From NCBI RefSeq assembly GCF_003797185.1, contig NZ_RKMH01000006.1, positions 222,957 through 286,956 on the forward strand: a stretch of 64,000 bases of DNA, written 5' to 3'. Positions 26,555 to 36,049 of this stretch are shown here, in pieces. The notes under the pieces are model-generated. The model searched no databases. It saw nothing but the letters and a program-made list of their open reading frames with translations, and had not been told where the DNA came from. The translations under genes were made by a program, and so were the position numbers. The DNA comes from Gordonia oryzae. Lineage in GTDB: Bacteria > Actinomycetota > Actinomycetes > Mycobacteriales > Mycobacteriaceae. Position 1 is the first letter of the stretch. Every line of letters starts with the position of its first letter.

Positions 26555-28251
26555 CAGATCAGTGTCCCCGAGCGGGGCCGGAAGATCTCCACGGCGAGCA
26601 CCGCGACAGTGGTGACGACCACCAACACCATCGATGCGGCCATCGCCGTGGCGAGTTCGGTGGCACCCGGTCGGTTGAGGGCCGATCCGATCAGGACCGG
26701 CAAGGTGGTGGTGTCGGCGCGCGCGAGAAAGCTCGTCGCGCCGAACTCTCCGAGCGCCATGACGAAGGCGAAACCACCTGCGGCACAGAGAGATCGGCCG
26801 ATCAGCGGGAGATCGACGGTGCCCAACACCCGCAACGGCCCGGCACCGAGGACCGCCGCCGCCTGACGCAATTGCTCGGGTACCGATTCCAGCGCCGGGA
26901 TGACGATGCGGATAACGACGGGAATCGCGATCAGCGCCTGCACGCACGGGATCACCAACGGTGATCCGGCGATCTCTGCCGGCAGGACGGCCAACACGAT
27001 CAGATACCCGAATCCCAGTGTGACCGCACTGATCCCCAACGGGATCATGGCGATCGCGTTGCCCACCACGCCGGCGACGCCCGGTGACCGCCGCAGGGTG
27101 ATCGCCGCGATGCCACCAACCACCACCGCGATGACCATGGCAAGGATCGCGCTGAGCAGCGAATACCGCAACGTGTCCAGCGGCGTCACGCCGTTCACCG
27201 GTTCGGACAGTGCCCGATACCCGGCCAGTGTCCACGATCCGCCGACGGTCGGCCGCACCGACCGGATCGCCAGCACCGCAATCGGTCCCACCAGAACCAG
27301 CACCGTCCACGCCCACGCCAGCACCACCGGCATCCATCCGATGCCGGTGATCGCCGACGGCCTACGCCGCGCGCCTGCGGCGCCGGACGCGCCACCCGGG
27401 GCGACGATCCGGGTGCACAGCAACACTGCGACGACTACGACGATCTGCAGCAGCGACAGCATCACCGCCTCCGGGAGCCGGAAGTAGCCGATCGCCTGTG
27501 TATAGATCTCGGTCTCCAGAGTCCGCAGGGCCCCTCCGCCGAGGATGATGATCACCCCGAAACTGGTGGAGCAGAACAAGAACACCAGGGCGGCGGCACC
27601 ACCGGCGGCCGGGGCAAGTTGCGGTGCGACCACCGACCACCAGGCCCTGGTCCGGGTCGCACCGAGCACACGGGCCGCCTCCTCGGTGCGGGTGTCCAAC
27701 GAACGCCAGGCCGCACCCACGACCCGCACCATGACGGCGACATTGAGAAATGCATGCGCGGCGAGCACAGCGGGCCATCCACTGGCCATGCCGAGTCCGG
27801 CGAGCGGACCGTTCAGCAGAGCCCGGAAGGCCACCCCGACCACGACCGTCGGCAGGACGAAGGGCACGGTGACCATCACTGTGAGGACTACCGATCCCGA
27901 TCCCGGCAGTCGGGCGTAGAGCCACACGATCGGCGCGGCTACGACTGCTGCGACCACGGTGGACGCACCGGCCTGGCCGAGGGTGACCCAGAGCAGGTGC
28001 AACGCATGGGTGCGTTCGAGCAATGCGACCGGCGAATCACCGGCGGTCCCGACATCGCTCGCCCGACGCGTCAGGGCGGCCACCGGCCACAGGAAGAACA
28101 CCCCGAGGAACACCATCGGGATCGCCTGCAGTGCCGGCGTGGCGATGCGTCGCGGATCGGTCGCGTGCTGACGTCGTGTCTGCCGACCGTCACGCCGCAG
28201 CCCCGGCGATGACGGTTCTCCGCGGGTCGTCTCGGTGGACGGATCGATCAA
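26554..28251 (-). CDS. ABC importer permease, fused double domain (ThiP/FbpB type)
   Basis: 565 residues from a TTG that overlaps the stop of the substrate-binding protein gene (TTGA). About twelve membrane helices make two BPD_transp domains, each with an EAA loop (EEAARVLGATRTRAWWSVVAPQ and QLRQAAAVLGAGPLRVLGTVDLP). The fused arrangement is characteristic of thiamine (ThiP) and ferric iron (FbpB) importers. The first ~50 residues are basic and not conserved, so the start could lie slightly downstream. Confidence 0.88.
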   Translation of the reverse strand: MIDPSTETTRGEPSSPGLRRDGRQTRRQHATDPRRIATPALQAIPMVFLGVFFLWPVAALTRRASDVGTAGDSPVALLERTHALHLLWVTLGQAGASTVVAAVVAAPIVWLYARLPGSGSVVLTVMVTVPFVLPTVVVGVAFRALLNGPLAGLGMASGWPAVLAAHAFLNVAVMVRVVGAAWRSLDTRTEEAARVLGATRTRAWWSVVAPQLAPAAGGAAALVFLFCSTSFGVIIILGGGALRTLETEIYTQAIGYFRLPEAVMLSLLQIVVVVAVLLCTRIVAPGGASGAAGARRRPSAITGIGWMPVVLAWAWTVLVLVGPIAVLAIRSVRPTVGGSWTLAGYRALSEPVNGVTPLDTLRYSLLSAILAMVIAVVVGGIAAITLRRSPGVAGVVGNAIAMIPLGISAVTLGFGYLIVLAVLPAEIAGSPLVIPCVQALIAIPVVIRIVIPALESVPEQLRQAAAVLGAGPLRVLGTVDLPLIGRSLCAAGGFAFVMALGEFGATSFLARADTTTLPVLIGSALNRPGATELATAMAASMVLVVVTTVAVLAVEIFRPRSGTLI

Positions 28252-29318
28252 CGGCCGACCGCGGCGCGCCACTGCTCGAGCCACGACTCTCGGTTCTCGG
28301 CAACGTATTTCGGCGGCATACTGACCGTCCACTGTGGCAACGGCGCGCGCTGGACCCAGCCGTCGGGCAACGGCGTCTTCTCCTGCACCGGATAGACGTA
28401 CATCGACGCCGGGAGCGCCTTCTGCACGGCGGGGCTGAGCATGAAGTCGACGGCCTTGCGCGCCCCGGTGATGTTCTTGGTGCCCTTGAGTATTCCGACG
28501 TACTCGACCTGACGGAAGCACCCGTCGAGCAGCGCGCTGGTACCCGGTGTCGCCGCGGGCGACGACGCGTAGGACAACACGATCGGCTTGGGTCCCTTAC
28601 CCTCTCCTGCGCTGAACTGCTGGTTGTAGGCGATCTCCCATCCGGAATCGATGGCAGCTCCGCCTTTGATCACATCCTGCCAGTACGACTTCCAGTCGTT
28701 GCCGAACATCCCGATCGTACTGAGCAGGAAGGCCATTCCTGGCGAGGAGGTACTCGGGTCGATGAGCGCGGCCTGCGCGGCGTAGGTGGGGTTGCGCAGA
28801 TCGCGCACGCTGGACGGCGGCTGCTGCCGGCGACTCGCGTACCAGTTGTTGTCGATGTTGAGGCAGACGTCGCCGCGGTCGACGGCGGTCAGTTCGTTGT
28901 TCGAATCCGGCACCGCGAACTGGACGGCGCCGTCGGCGGCTGCGGGCGGGCTGTAGGACTCGAGGGCCCCGGCGTCGATCGGACGGGAGGCGAAGGTGTT
29001 GTCGATGCCATAGACGACGTCGGCCTTGGGCGATCCCGGGGTCAGCGACACCGTCGATGCGAGGGTACCGGCATCTCCGGACTTCACGATTTTCAGGTTG
29101 AGCCCGGTGTCGGTACGGAAGCTGTCGAGCACCGACTGCGGCAGGCTGAACGAATCGTGGGTCAGCATCACGACATCCGCCGACGACGAGGCATCGTCAC
29201 CGCATGCGGTCACCAAGGTGGCGCCTGCGGCGAGGACGACGGCAGCGACCCACACGCGCCGAAGTGACGACGCGCTGCCTCGGACGGATCTGCGCACGGA
29301 CTCGCTGAAGTGACTCAC
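28248..29318 (-). CDS. ThiB-like substrate-binding lipoprotein of ABC importer
   Basis: 356 residues from a GTG at 29318 with an AGGGGAG ribosome-binding site. Signal peptide ends in LVTAC (C39), so a lipoprotein. The mature start VVMLTHDSFSLPQSVLDSF and DVVYGIDNTF are the hallmark of thiamine/TPP-binding ThiB proteins, and AVDFMLSPAVQ is the conserved end. Uptake of thiamine or its phosphates is the best prediction; no TPP riboswitch was recognised upstream. It leads the three-gene importer operon. Confidence 0.85.
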   Translation of the reverse strand: MSHFSESVRRSVRGSASSLRRVWVAAVVLAAGATLVTACGDDASSSADVVMLTHDSFSLPQSVLDSFRTDTGLNLKIVKSGDAGTLASTVSLTPGSPKADVVYGIDNTFASRPIDAGALESYSPPAAADGAVQFAVPDSNNELTAVDRGDVCLNIDNNWYASRRQQPPSSVRDLRNPTYAAQAALIDPSTSSPGMAFLLSTIGMFGNDWKSYWQDVIKGGAAIDSGWEIAYNQQFSAGEGKGPKPIVLSYASSPAATPGTSALLDGCFRQVEYVGILKGTKNITGARKAVDFMLSPAVQKALPASMYVYPVQEKTPLPDGWVQRAPLPQWTVSMPPKYVAENRESWLEQWRAAVGR

Positions 29319-29725
29319 GGGCTCCCCTGGACGGTGACGCGGCAATCGGGTGGACGGGCTCGGCGGGGACACCCACCGGTCAACGGTTCTGCCGATGTCC
29401 GACGCGCGGCCGAATTGCACGCCCACGTTGATCTAACCAGGTGATCAGTGCCCACACGAGCCCAGCCCGCGTAACACCAAGAGTAACAATTGTATCAATT
29501 GCCTCACTTGTCACAGCTCTTCGAGGTTAGGCTGCCTGGACACGGCCCCACCCGAGGGGCTTAGAATGACCGGCGACGTCCGCGGTGTGCTCACCGAGCG
29601 CCGGGTCCGGTTACTCGGCACGCCGCAGTGCTCGGGGGTGTGTCGGGGGGACGTCGGAGCCAGAGAACGCCAGCGTGGGCCGTGAATGATCTCGGCACAC
29701 ACCGACTTGGATAGGACCTCGCCTC
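29319..29725. other. Divergent intergenic region, importer operon / secreted protein
   Basis: About 400 bases with promoters for both sides by position. It contains a locally AT-rich patch around 29470-29510 with a palindrome CAATTGTATCAATTG (29487-29501), described separately. No RNA gene was recognised. Confidence 0.4.
29487..29501. promoter_or_regulatory. 15-bp palindrome in AT-rich promoter region
   Basis: CAATTGTATCAATTG is a 6-bp CAATTG repeated around a three-base centre and is strongly AT-rich for this genome. It lies between the ThiB-like gene (minus strand) and a secreted-protein gene (plus strand), so it may be an operator or part of a promoter. The regulator is unknown. Confidence 0.4.
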
Positions 29726-30559
29726 GTGCGCCTGCAAGCACCGATGAGCCGATCCCGACGCCTGATCGCCGCCACCGCGGTGGCCATCGCGACGTCGCTC
29801 GCCATCCCCGCCGTCGCCATGGCGGCACCCGCCGGCCCGGCGTCTACCTCGCAGACCCCGACCCCGGATCAGCAAACACTCGACTCCCTGGGAGCATTCG
29901 CACCGGCGATCATCGGTGCAGTCACCACACCTGGCCCGGACGGCAAGGTCAACGCCGACCTGCTGCGGCAGGCACAATCTCTCGCCGATAATCCCGCGCT
30001 ACCGCCGCAGATCAAGGACATCTGGAAGCGGATCAGCGATTTTCTCGGCGAGCCCGGACGGCAGCAACTCGCCACCCAGCGGGCCGCAGAGACCCGCGTG
30101 GCCAAGCCCGGTGACCCGGTGATCCCGCAGGGCCCGAACGCTCCACGTATCCAGGAGTTCCTGTATCCGACACTGGGCTTCGGCTGCATGCCGGGCAACG
30201 GCAACTCCCTGGGTCGGGCTCTGGTGACCGCGGGCCCGCAGGTCGCGCCCGCGCCCGGACCCAAGCGGGGCGAGGCCGGGTACGTGTACACCAGCCTCGG
30301 CACCGGCCCGGCCGTCAACAGCCCGGTTCGCAAGCTCTGGGTGAGCTGGCTCAACATCGACAACGGCCGCACCGGACAGTTGCAGCTCAAGCGCAACGAG
30401 AAGATCAATGTCACGGCGGGGCCGGGCACGTTCACCGGGATCGCGGCCACCGGCAAGGGCCGGATCATCTCCACCATCTACGGCGACGTCACCACCAAGA
30501 CCAAGGGCCGAATCCTCTCGTGCACGATCGCACCGACGATCGGTATTGCGATCATCTGA
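29726..30559 (+). CDS. Secreted Ala/Pro-rich protein (Rv1157c-like)
   Basis: 277 residues from GTG (an ATG six codons on is an alternative). A signal peptide (SRSRRLIAATAVAIATSLAI, cleavage near AMAAPAG) is followed by a mature domain with LGFGCMPGNGNSLGRALVTAGP and KLWVSWLNIDNGRTG. The same WxNxxxG and single-Cys pattern recurs in the next gene, so the two are distant paralogues. In mycobacteria similar secreted proteins of unknown function flank mutT2. Function is not known. Confidence 0.75.
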   Translation: MRLQAPMSRSRRLIAATAVAIATSLAIPAVAMAAPAGPASTSQTPTPDQQTLDSLGAFAPAIIGAVTTPGPDGKVNADLLRQAQSLADNPALPPQIKDIWKRISDFLGEPGRQQLATQRAAETRVAKPGDPVIPQGPNAPRIQEFLYPTLGFGCMPGNGNSLGRALVTAGPQVAPAPGPKRGEAGYVYTSLGTGPAVNSPVRKLWVSWLNIDNGRTGQLQLKRNEKINVTAGPGTFTGIAATGKGRIISTIYGDVTTKTKGRILSCTIAPTIGIAII

Positions 30560-30578
30560 GCGCTCTCGATGCGACATC

Positions 30579-30606
30579 AACGCCCCGGCCGCCCGGCCGG
30601 GGCGTT
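30579..30606 (+). terminator. Strong GC hairpin terminator
   Basis: Perfect 13-bp arms AACGCCCCGGCCG and CGGCCGGGGCGTT with a two-base loop lie 20 bases after the secreted protein gene. No long U tract follows, as is usual for actinobacterial terminators. Confidence 0.8.
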
Positions 30607-30761
30607 CGTGTTCTGACGGGCATATCCCCACGGTCGCGGGCGTATCACAACTCGGACTCGCGACTTGTCGATCCGACAACCCTCGTGCTTACTTTTAACT
30701 TCAGCACCATCTGTCACATTCGCCTCACTGGTTGCGGGCGAGTTGCCGCCTGAGGAGAGCC

Positions 30762-31763
30762 ATGTCCATTGCGCCACGTTCGACGTCATCGGCGTCGCAG
30801 CCTCCGCTCCCGACGCCATCGGCGCGAAGCCCACGCCGGCGATGGGGTCTCGGCGCGAGCGGTATCGCGCTGGCCACCGCGCTGGCCCTGGCCGGTGGCG
30901 CTGGGCTCGCACACGCAGCACCGACACCCGCGCCGCATGCCCCGGCCACCCACGCCCCCACCACGGGCGCAACGGCCACTACCTCCCCCTCCGACCAGAT
31001 CGGTGGCCTGATCAACCAGATCGAACTCGGCGCGGTTCCGCTCGACAGCGAACTCGCCGACGCCGTCCGCAAAATGAAGGCCGCCGGCGTGGATCAGATG
31101 GCACTCAAGGCCGCCGAGGCCGTCAAGAGCAGCCTCGGCCAGATCTCCCCCGACCAGATCACCGGCCTGCTGGGGCAACTGCCGCTCGGCGGACTCTCCT
31201 CGGTCTCCGCGCGCCGTGACGTCGACACGATCACCGACCCGAGTGCCGTGCTGCGTGCCGCCGGTATCCAGACCTTCACCCCGTCGATCGCACCGTTCTG
31301 CACAGCGCCGACTGCCGACAACCCACTGGGGCTAGTCACCGCCGGAGCCGGCGCGGTCGCCGGGCCGTGGCCGATGAAGACCGAGCCGACGACCCAGATC
31401 AGTCAAATCCTGCAGATGATCCCAGGTGTCAAGGTCCCTCCGCTGGCACCGATCAATCTGGTCGGCAACGGTCAGACCGGATACGCATTCGTGCCGGCCT
31501 CTCCGGTCACCGACGGCAAGATCCAGGTCGCCTGGTTCAACACCAGCACCCTGCAGGGAGGTTTCGCCGATCTGCAGTCACTGACCGACAACCCGCAGGC
31601 GGCGCTGTTGACCAAGATGATCCCGGCGCTCGGCGCCATCCGGCTCGCACCGGTGGAGACCGGCAAGGGGACCATACTGTCCGCGGTGTACGGCACAGCT
31701 CGCAACGGATCGCAGTCCTGCTTCTTCCTGCCCGCCGTCGGCATCGTCGACGCGACGTCATGA
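30762..31763 (+). CDS. Secreted protein paralogous to the preceding one
   Basis: 333 residues from an ATG with GAGGAG upstream; the frame extends further 5' without a better start. A long basic leader and hydrophobic segment (ASGIALATALALAGGAGLAH) precede an AAPTP cleavage region. The mature part contains PFCTAPTADNPLGLVTAGAG, NGQTGYAFVP and QVAWFNTSTLQGG, similar in plan to the upstream protein. Function unknown. Its stop overlaps the start of the next gene (ATGA). Confidence 0.75.
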   Translation: MSIAPRSTSSASQPPLPTPSARSPRRRWGLGASGIALATALALAGGAGLAHAAPTPAPHAPATHAPTTGATATTSPSDQIGGLINQIELGAVPLDSELADAVRKMKAAGVDQMALKAAEAVKSSLGQISPDQITGLLGQLPLGGLSSVSARRDVDTITDPSAVLRAAGIQTFTPSIAPFCTAPTADNPLGLVTAGAGAVAGPWPMKTEPTTQISQILQMIPGVKVPPLAPINLVGNGQTGYAFVPASPVTDGKIQVAWFNTSTLQGGFADLQSLTDNPQAALLTKMIPALGAIRLAPVETGKGTILSAVYGTARNGSQSCFFLPAVGIVDATS

Positions 31764-33022
31764 TCACCCTGCGACGTCGGCCTCGCTGGGTCGCCCGACG
31801 CACCCGAATAGGCACCGCCCTCGCGACCACCGCCGTAGTGGTGTCCGCGGGCATCACCGGCTCGGTGATCGGCCTGGCGCATGCCGCGCCGGACTCCGGC
31901 CCCACCACCGAGTCCACCCCGTCCGCGAGTCCCACCGCCGATGCCACCACCTCGACGGGCATGCCGTCGGCGAGCCCGGGACAGCAGGCCGGAACCGTCT
32001 ACGCGAACCGACAGATCCCCGGCTCGACACTGTTCGCCGGGGCACGTCAGGGCAATCAGTTCACCTACTGGAGCGTCGGCGCCGACGGTGCTGCGCATCT
32101 GAGCACCGGATCGCTCTACCTGCCACCGCAGACAGCTCCGGCCGGAGGTTATCCGATCGTGGTGTGGGCGCACGGTTCTCGGGGTCTCTCCGACGCCTGC
32201 GCCCCGTCCGTCCATCCGACCGAGACCGACCTCGACGCGTTGCGCACATGGTTGCGCCGTGGCTATGCCGTCGTCGGCACCGACTACGCCGGCCTCGGAA
32301 CCACCGGCACGCCACAGTATTACGACGTCGACGCGACCGCCCAGAACATCGTCGACGCAGTCCGTGCCGGCCGCGACATCTCCGATCAGCTCTCCGCCCG
32401 GTGGGCCGTCGTCGGCGAAGGGCAAGGCGCGTCGGCGGCGATCGCCCTGGCCCGTTCGTTGCCGCAACCACTGGGCTCGAAGCTCGACTACCGTGGCAGC
32501 GCCGCGACGTCGATTCCCGCAGACTTCGCTTCTCTGCTCAGCAATCTCGGCCCCGCCACGACCCTGACAGCGCCGCCCGGATGGGTTTCCGACGCGCTGT
32601 ACACCCTTGCCGCGATCCGCGCCGCACACCCCGAGGTCGGCCTCGACGGCTACCTCAGCGACACCGGACGTGCGTGGATGGGCAAGGCGCAGAACCTATG
32701 TGTCGGCGACCTGACGCGCGAGGTGGCCGGGCTCTCGCTCGGGTCGCTGTTCAGCAGACCGCTGGCCCAGAACTCGTCGCTGACCACCATCCTGTCGTCG
32801 GCGTCGACCCTGCCGTCGAGCGGTTTCACCCGACCGGTGCTGATGACACAGACCCTACAGGACCCGAATGTGGTTGTGCCGCTGACCCTGAAGTACATCA
32901 ACGACGCCCGCACCGCCGACCGGCGTGTCTCCGGCCGTACCTACCTGACCCTCGATGAGCGCCAGGCAACCTCGATGTCGGACAACGACACCCGTGACTT
33001 CGTCGCCGGCCTGATGCGGTGA
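31760..33022 (+). CDS. Secreted alpha/beta-hydrolase of the secretory lipase type, catalytic triad degenerate
   Basis: 420 residues with a signal peptide (cleavage near AHAAPDSG) and a Thr/Ser/Pro-rich linker. The body follows secretory lipases: PIVVWAHGSRGLSDACAPS, RGYAVVGTDYAGLGTTG, and LMTQTLQDPNVVVPLTLKYI. At the nucleophile elbow, where GHSQGG is expected, the sequence is VVGEGQGAS, so Gly replaces the catalytic Ser; the C-terminal region after TLDERQ has no His. The Asp of the triad (LQDPNV) may remain. It is probably not an active esterase. It overlaps genes on both sides by four bases. Confidence 0.75.
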   Translation: MITLRRRPRWVARRTRIGTALATTAVVVSAGITGSVIGLAHAAPDSGPTTESTPSASPTADATTSTGMPSASPGQQAGTVYANRQIPGSTLFAGARQGNQFTYWSVGADGAAHLSTGSLYLPPQTAPAGGYPIVVWAHGSRGLSDACAPSVHPTETDLDALRTWLRRGYAVVGTDYAGLGTTGTPQYYDVDATAQNIVDAVRAGRDISDQLSARWAVVGEGQGASAAIALARSLPQPLGSKLDYRGSAATSIPADFASLLSNLGPATTLTAPPGWVSDALYTLAAIRAAHPEVGLDGYLSDTGRAWMGKAQNLCVGDLTREVAGLSLGSLFSRPLAQNSSLTTILSSASTLPSSGFTRPVLMTQTLQDPNVVVPLTLKYINDARTADRRVSGRTYLTLDERQATSMSDNDTRDFVAGLMR

Positions 33023-33708
33023 GGCGCCTGCCGTACGCACTCGCCTCGGGTGTCGCCGCAATCACCGGCGCCTACGGGTCGCGACGGGCCGCCGCACTCA
33101 CCAAACCGGTACCGCTGGCGTTGCTGGCCGTCGAGGTCGGTCGTCGGTGGCACACACGAGCACCAGTCGACAACGCGCTACTCGGCGCTGCGGTCGTGTG
33201 CTCGGCGGCCGGCGATCGCGCAATGCTCACCGAGGAGTTCACACCGACGACCCCGGAGGATCAGCGCACTCGTCTGCCCCTCGCTCACCCTTTGAGCACC
33301 AAGGATTCCCGGCTGGCACTGGGAGCTGCACTGTTCGCCGGTGCGCAGCTGTCGTACTGCGCACTGTTGTGGCGCCGTGGAGCGCGCCCACGGGTACGCG
33401 AGGTGGCCCCGCGGATGCTCGCACTCGCCGAGTCGGCGGCGGTCATCGGCTACCACCGACCCCGACTGCTGTCGGTCCTCGGGCCCTACGGCAACACGCT
33501 GGCAACCATGTCGGCGCTCGCCGCTTCCGCACCCACCGGACAACCCACCCTGCGTATCGGCGGATTATTGTTCCTCGCTTCGGATCTGAGCATCCTCAAT
33601 CGCCGTCATCTGATGAGCAACCCGGTGCGGCGACGAGCCGTCGAGGTGTGGGTGCTCGCCTCCTACTTCACCGCGCAGGCACTACTCGTCGGGACGCTCG
33701 CCGAGTAA
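33019..33708 (+). CDS. YhhN/TMEM86-like membrane protein
   Basis: 229 residues from a GTG overlapping the preceding stop. Six or more hydrophobic segments, with GDRAML near residue 65 and GLLFLASDLSILNRRHL near the C-terminus, resemble the YhhN family, whose eukaryotic member TMEM86 is a lysoplasmalogenase. The second motif (SDxxL) is the better preserved. Activity in bacteria is mostly unproven. It is the last gene of the secreted-protein cluster. Confidence 0.6.
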   Translation: MRRLPYALASGVAAITGAYGSRRAAALTKPVPLALLAVEVGRRWHTRAPVDNALLGAAVVCSAAGDRAMLTEEFTPTTPEDQRTRLPLAHPLSTKDSRLALGAALFAGAQLSYCALLWRRGARPRVREVAPRMLALAESAAVIGYHRPRLLSVLGPYGNTLATMSALAASAPTGQPTLRIGGLLFLASDLSILNRRHLMSNPVRRRAVEVWVLASYFTAQALLVGTLAE

Positions 33709-33715
33709 CCCAGAG

Positions 33716-35203
33716 CTACGTGACGCGAGCGGACTTGGCTGCGTATTTGCTTTTCAGCGCTGACAATTCGGAGTCGGCCATCGCATCCATGTCCTCGAGT
33801 TCGATCCCTTTGGTCTCGCGGACCTTGAATCGCACGAAGAAGTATGACGCCGCCGCACAGAAGGCAAAGAACCCGTAGATCCACCCCAATCCGACGACCT
33901 TGCTCATCTGCGGGAACAGCATCGAGATGATGAAGTTCGCGACCCAGTTGAACGCGGTGCACACGCCGAGGGCAACGCCGCGGATACGGTTGGGGAACAT
34001 CTCGCCGAGCATCACCCACATCACCGGACCCCACGTAGCGGCGAAGGCGACGACGAACAGATTGGCACCGACGAGGGCCAGCGGCCCCCACGGATCGGCC
34101 AGTGACGTCGTGGGTTTACCGTCGACGACCGTGGTAACCGCCTGGGTGAAGGCTACACACGCCATCACCAGTCCGATGAACATGCCGACCGAACCCCACA
34201 GCAGCAGCACCCGTCGACCGATCCGGTCGACGAACAGGATCGCCACGAACGTCATACCGACGTTGATCGCCGAGGTGATCACCGAGGTGGTGAACGCGTC
34301 GTCGGTGGAGAATCCCACCGACTGCCACAGCGTCGTCGAGTAGTAGAAGATCGCGTTGATACCCACGAACTGTTGGAAGATCGCGAGCCAGATGCCCACC
34401 CACACCAGGGGATGCAGACCGAACGAAGGACCACGGATGTCGGCGAGCGAACTGTTGCGTTCACGCTTGACCGTCAACCGGATCTCCTTCACCCGCTCGA
34501 GCGGGTGGATTTCACCGGTGACCTCCCGCAGGATGCGCGCCGCCTCCTCGTCGCGGTTGCGTCCGACGAGATAGCGCGGGGATTCCGGGATCGACAGTGC
34601 CAAAAGGCCGTAGATGACCGCCGGGACAACACCGACGAGGAACATCCATCGCCATGCGTCCAGTCCCCACCAGAGGTCCTTCTCGGGTCCGCCGGCCTTG
34701 TTTTGTAGCACGGTGTCCGAAAGCAGCGCGGCGAAGATCCCGAGGGTGATCGCCAGCTGCTGCATCGACGCCAGGGCGCCGCGGTAGCGTGCGGGCGCGA
34801 TCTCGGAGATGTACGCGGGAGCGATGACCGACGCGATACCGATGCCGAGGCCACCAAGAATGCGCCACAGCAACAGATCCCACAGCGTCTGGGTGTATGC
34901 GGTACCGATCGCCGAAATGATGAACAACGCCGAGCCGAGCAGCATCACCCGTTTGCGGCCCCAGGAGTCGGCCAGCCGACCGGCGAACCACGCACCGACC
35001 GCGCACCCGAGAAGCGCGACGGCCACCGCGAATCCGTTGACGAGGAAGCTCAACTCGAAGGTTTTCTGAATGGCGTCGACAGCGCCATTGATGACCGAAC
35101 TGTCGAACCCGAATAGGAAGCCGCCGACCGCGGCGGCGATGGAGACGCCGATGACTTTGGCCGTGTGTTGGTCGGCGATCTCGGCGTTGTGCGCTTCTGA
35201 CAT
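33716..35203 (-). CDS. Sugar-porter family MFS transporter
   Basis: 495 residues with twelve predicted membrane helices. Sugar porter signatures are present: GFDSSVINGAV, GRLADSWGRKRVMLLGS, RILGGLGIGIASVIAPAYIS, IPESPRYLVG, QQFVGINAIFYYS and a final RVRETKG-like VRFKVRETKGIELE. It belongs to TC 2.A.1.1, probably a hexose or polyol proton symporter. No catabolic gene is adjacent, so substrate is open. It converges with the YhhN-like gene with only a few bases between. Confidence 0.9.
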   Translation of the reverse strand: MSEAHNAEIADQHTAKVIGVSIAAAVGGFLFGFDSSVINGAVDAIQKTFELSFLVNGFAVAVALLGCAVGAWFAGRLADSWGRKRVMLLGSALFIISAIGTAYTQTLWDLLLWRILGGLGIGIASVIAPAYISEIAPARYRGALASMQQLAITLGIFAALLSDTVLQNKAGGPEKDLWWGLDAWRWMFLVGVVPAVIYGLLALSIPESPRYLVGRNRDEEAARILREVTGEIHPLERVKEIRLTVKRERNSSLADIRGPSFGLHPLVWVGIWLAIFQQFVGINAIFYYSTTLWQSVGFSTDDAFTTSVITSAINVGMTFVAILFVDRIGRRVLLLWGSVGMFIGLVMACVAFTQAVTTVVDGKPTTSLADPWGPLALVGANLFVVAFAATWGPVMWVMLGEMFPNRIRGVALGVCTAFNWVANFIISMLFPQMSKVVGLGWIYGFFAFCAAASYFFVRFKVRETKGIELEDMDAMADSELSALKSKYAAKSARVT

Positions 35204-35405
35204 GATCCGAACCCCTTCGTCCGGGCCCGATATCGGAGGGGATCGGGCTACCGCGGATTACGCTACCCCGCGAATTCGCGCGGCCCCCATGGTTTCGCGC
35301 ACCCGCATGTCGCCATGGCCGAAGTGTTATCGGCCTCGGGCACTCGAAAATGGGACGGAGCGCCGCGCGAAGACCGAGCCGGGCCCGACACCGAGCTGGG
35401 CCTGG

Positions 35406-36017
35406 CTAGGCGGTTGCCTGGCCCCGGCAGCTGGAGTACTGCGGGTTCACCATCGGCACGAACGCCAGCGCACCGATCTTCTGGTTGATCGTGAAGCTCA
35501 CCGGACCGCTTCCGGGGTGCAACACCGCTTCCCAGCCCACCACCTGGGTGCGGGTCGGGACGCGCACCGTGCCGGTGCGTCCGGTGCGCAGATTGCGCCA
35601 CGCCACCGTCACCTCGACGGTGAATTCGAGTACGCCGGGCTTGGCTCGAGAGGACCCGACGAGCGAGATCGCCGGCCCGGGCAGTCCGTCGGAGGGGAAG
35701 GCGATCTGGTTGTAGACATCCACCCACACCGGAATGCGTGGTGCGGGCCACGGATTGGCGCTGTCGCAGCGCAGCGTGGTCACGTAATTCGGTTGCGGGT
35801 CGGGTGACGCCGACGCCGTACCCGAGGCCTCGGCGGTCAGCCCGAGCACCACCGCCACCACCGAGACAACCGCGATTACCGCCGTCTGCAAGCGCCGACC
35901 GCATCGGCCACGCAACCCCGACGTCGGCGATGTCGTCGACAGTGTTGTTGTTGACAGTGTTGTTGTGATCGGCGGCGTCTCCCCCGAGCGCCGAGAATCC
36001 ACGGACCCACGCAGCAT
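35406..36017 (-). CDS. Exported protein of unknown function
   Basis: 203 residues with a long basic N-terminal region, a hydrophobic segment (TAVIAVVSVVAVVLGLTAEA, about 45-64) and a likely signal peptidase site at ASASPDP. The mature part (about 130 residues) looks beta-rich, with two cysteines, LRCDSANPW and YSSCRG near the ends, which may form a disulfide. The N-terminal Thr-rich tract comes from a short TTG/TGT repeat at about 35939-35966. I do not recognise the family. Confidence 0.6.
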   Translation of the reverse strand: MLRGSVDSRRSGETPPITTTLSTTTLSTTSPTSGLRGRCGRRLQTAVIAVVSVVAVVLGLTAEASGTASASPDPQPNYVTTLRCDSANPWPAPRIPVWVDVYNQIAFPSDGLPGPAISLVGSSRAKPGVLEFTVEVTVAWRNLRTGRTGTVRVPTRTQVVGWEAVLHPGSGPVSFTINQKIGALAFVPMVNPQYSSCRGQATA

Positions 36018-36049
36018 GGGCCTCAGTGTAGGGGCACTATCCTGATGTG

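Noticed and set aside
29319..29486. TPP riboswitch upstream of the thiamine-type importer
   Set aside because: I could not find the conserved CUGAGA-type and adjoining THI-box elements in the leader of the ThiB-like gene.
31472..32629. A 385-codon minus-strand frame over the lipase-like gene
   Set aside because: Antisense shadow with Gly/Arg-rich composition; the plus-strand gene has a signal peptide and fold motifs.
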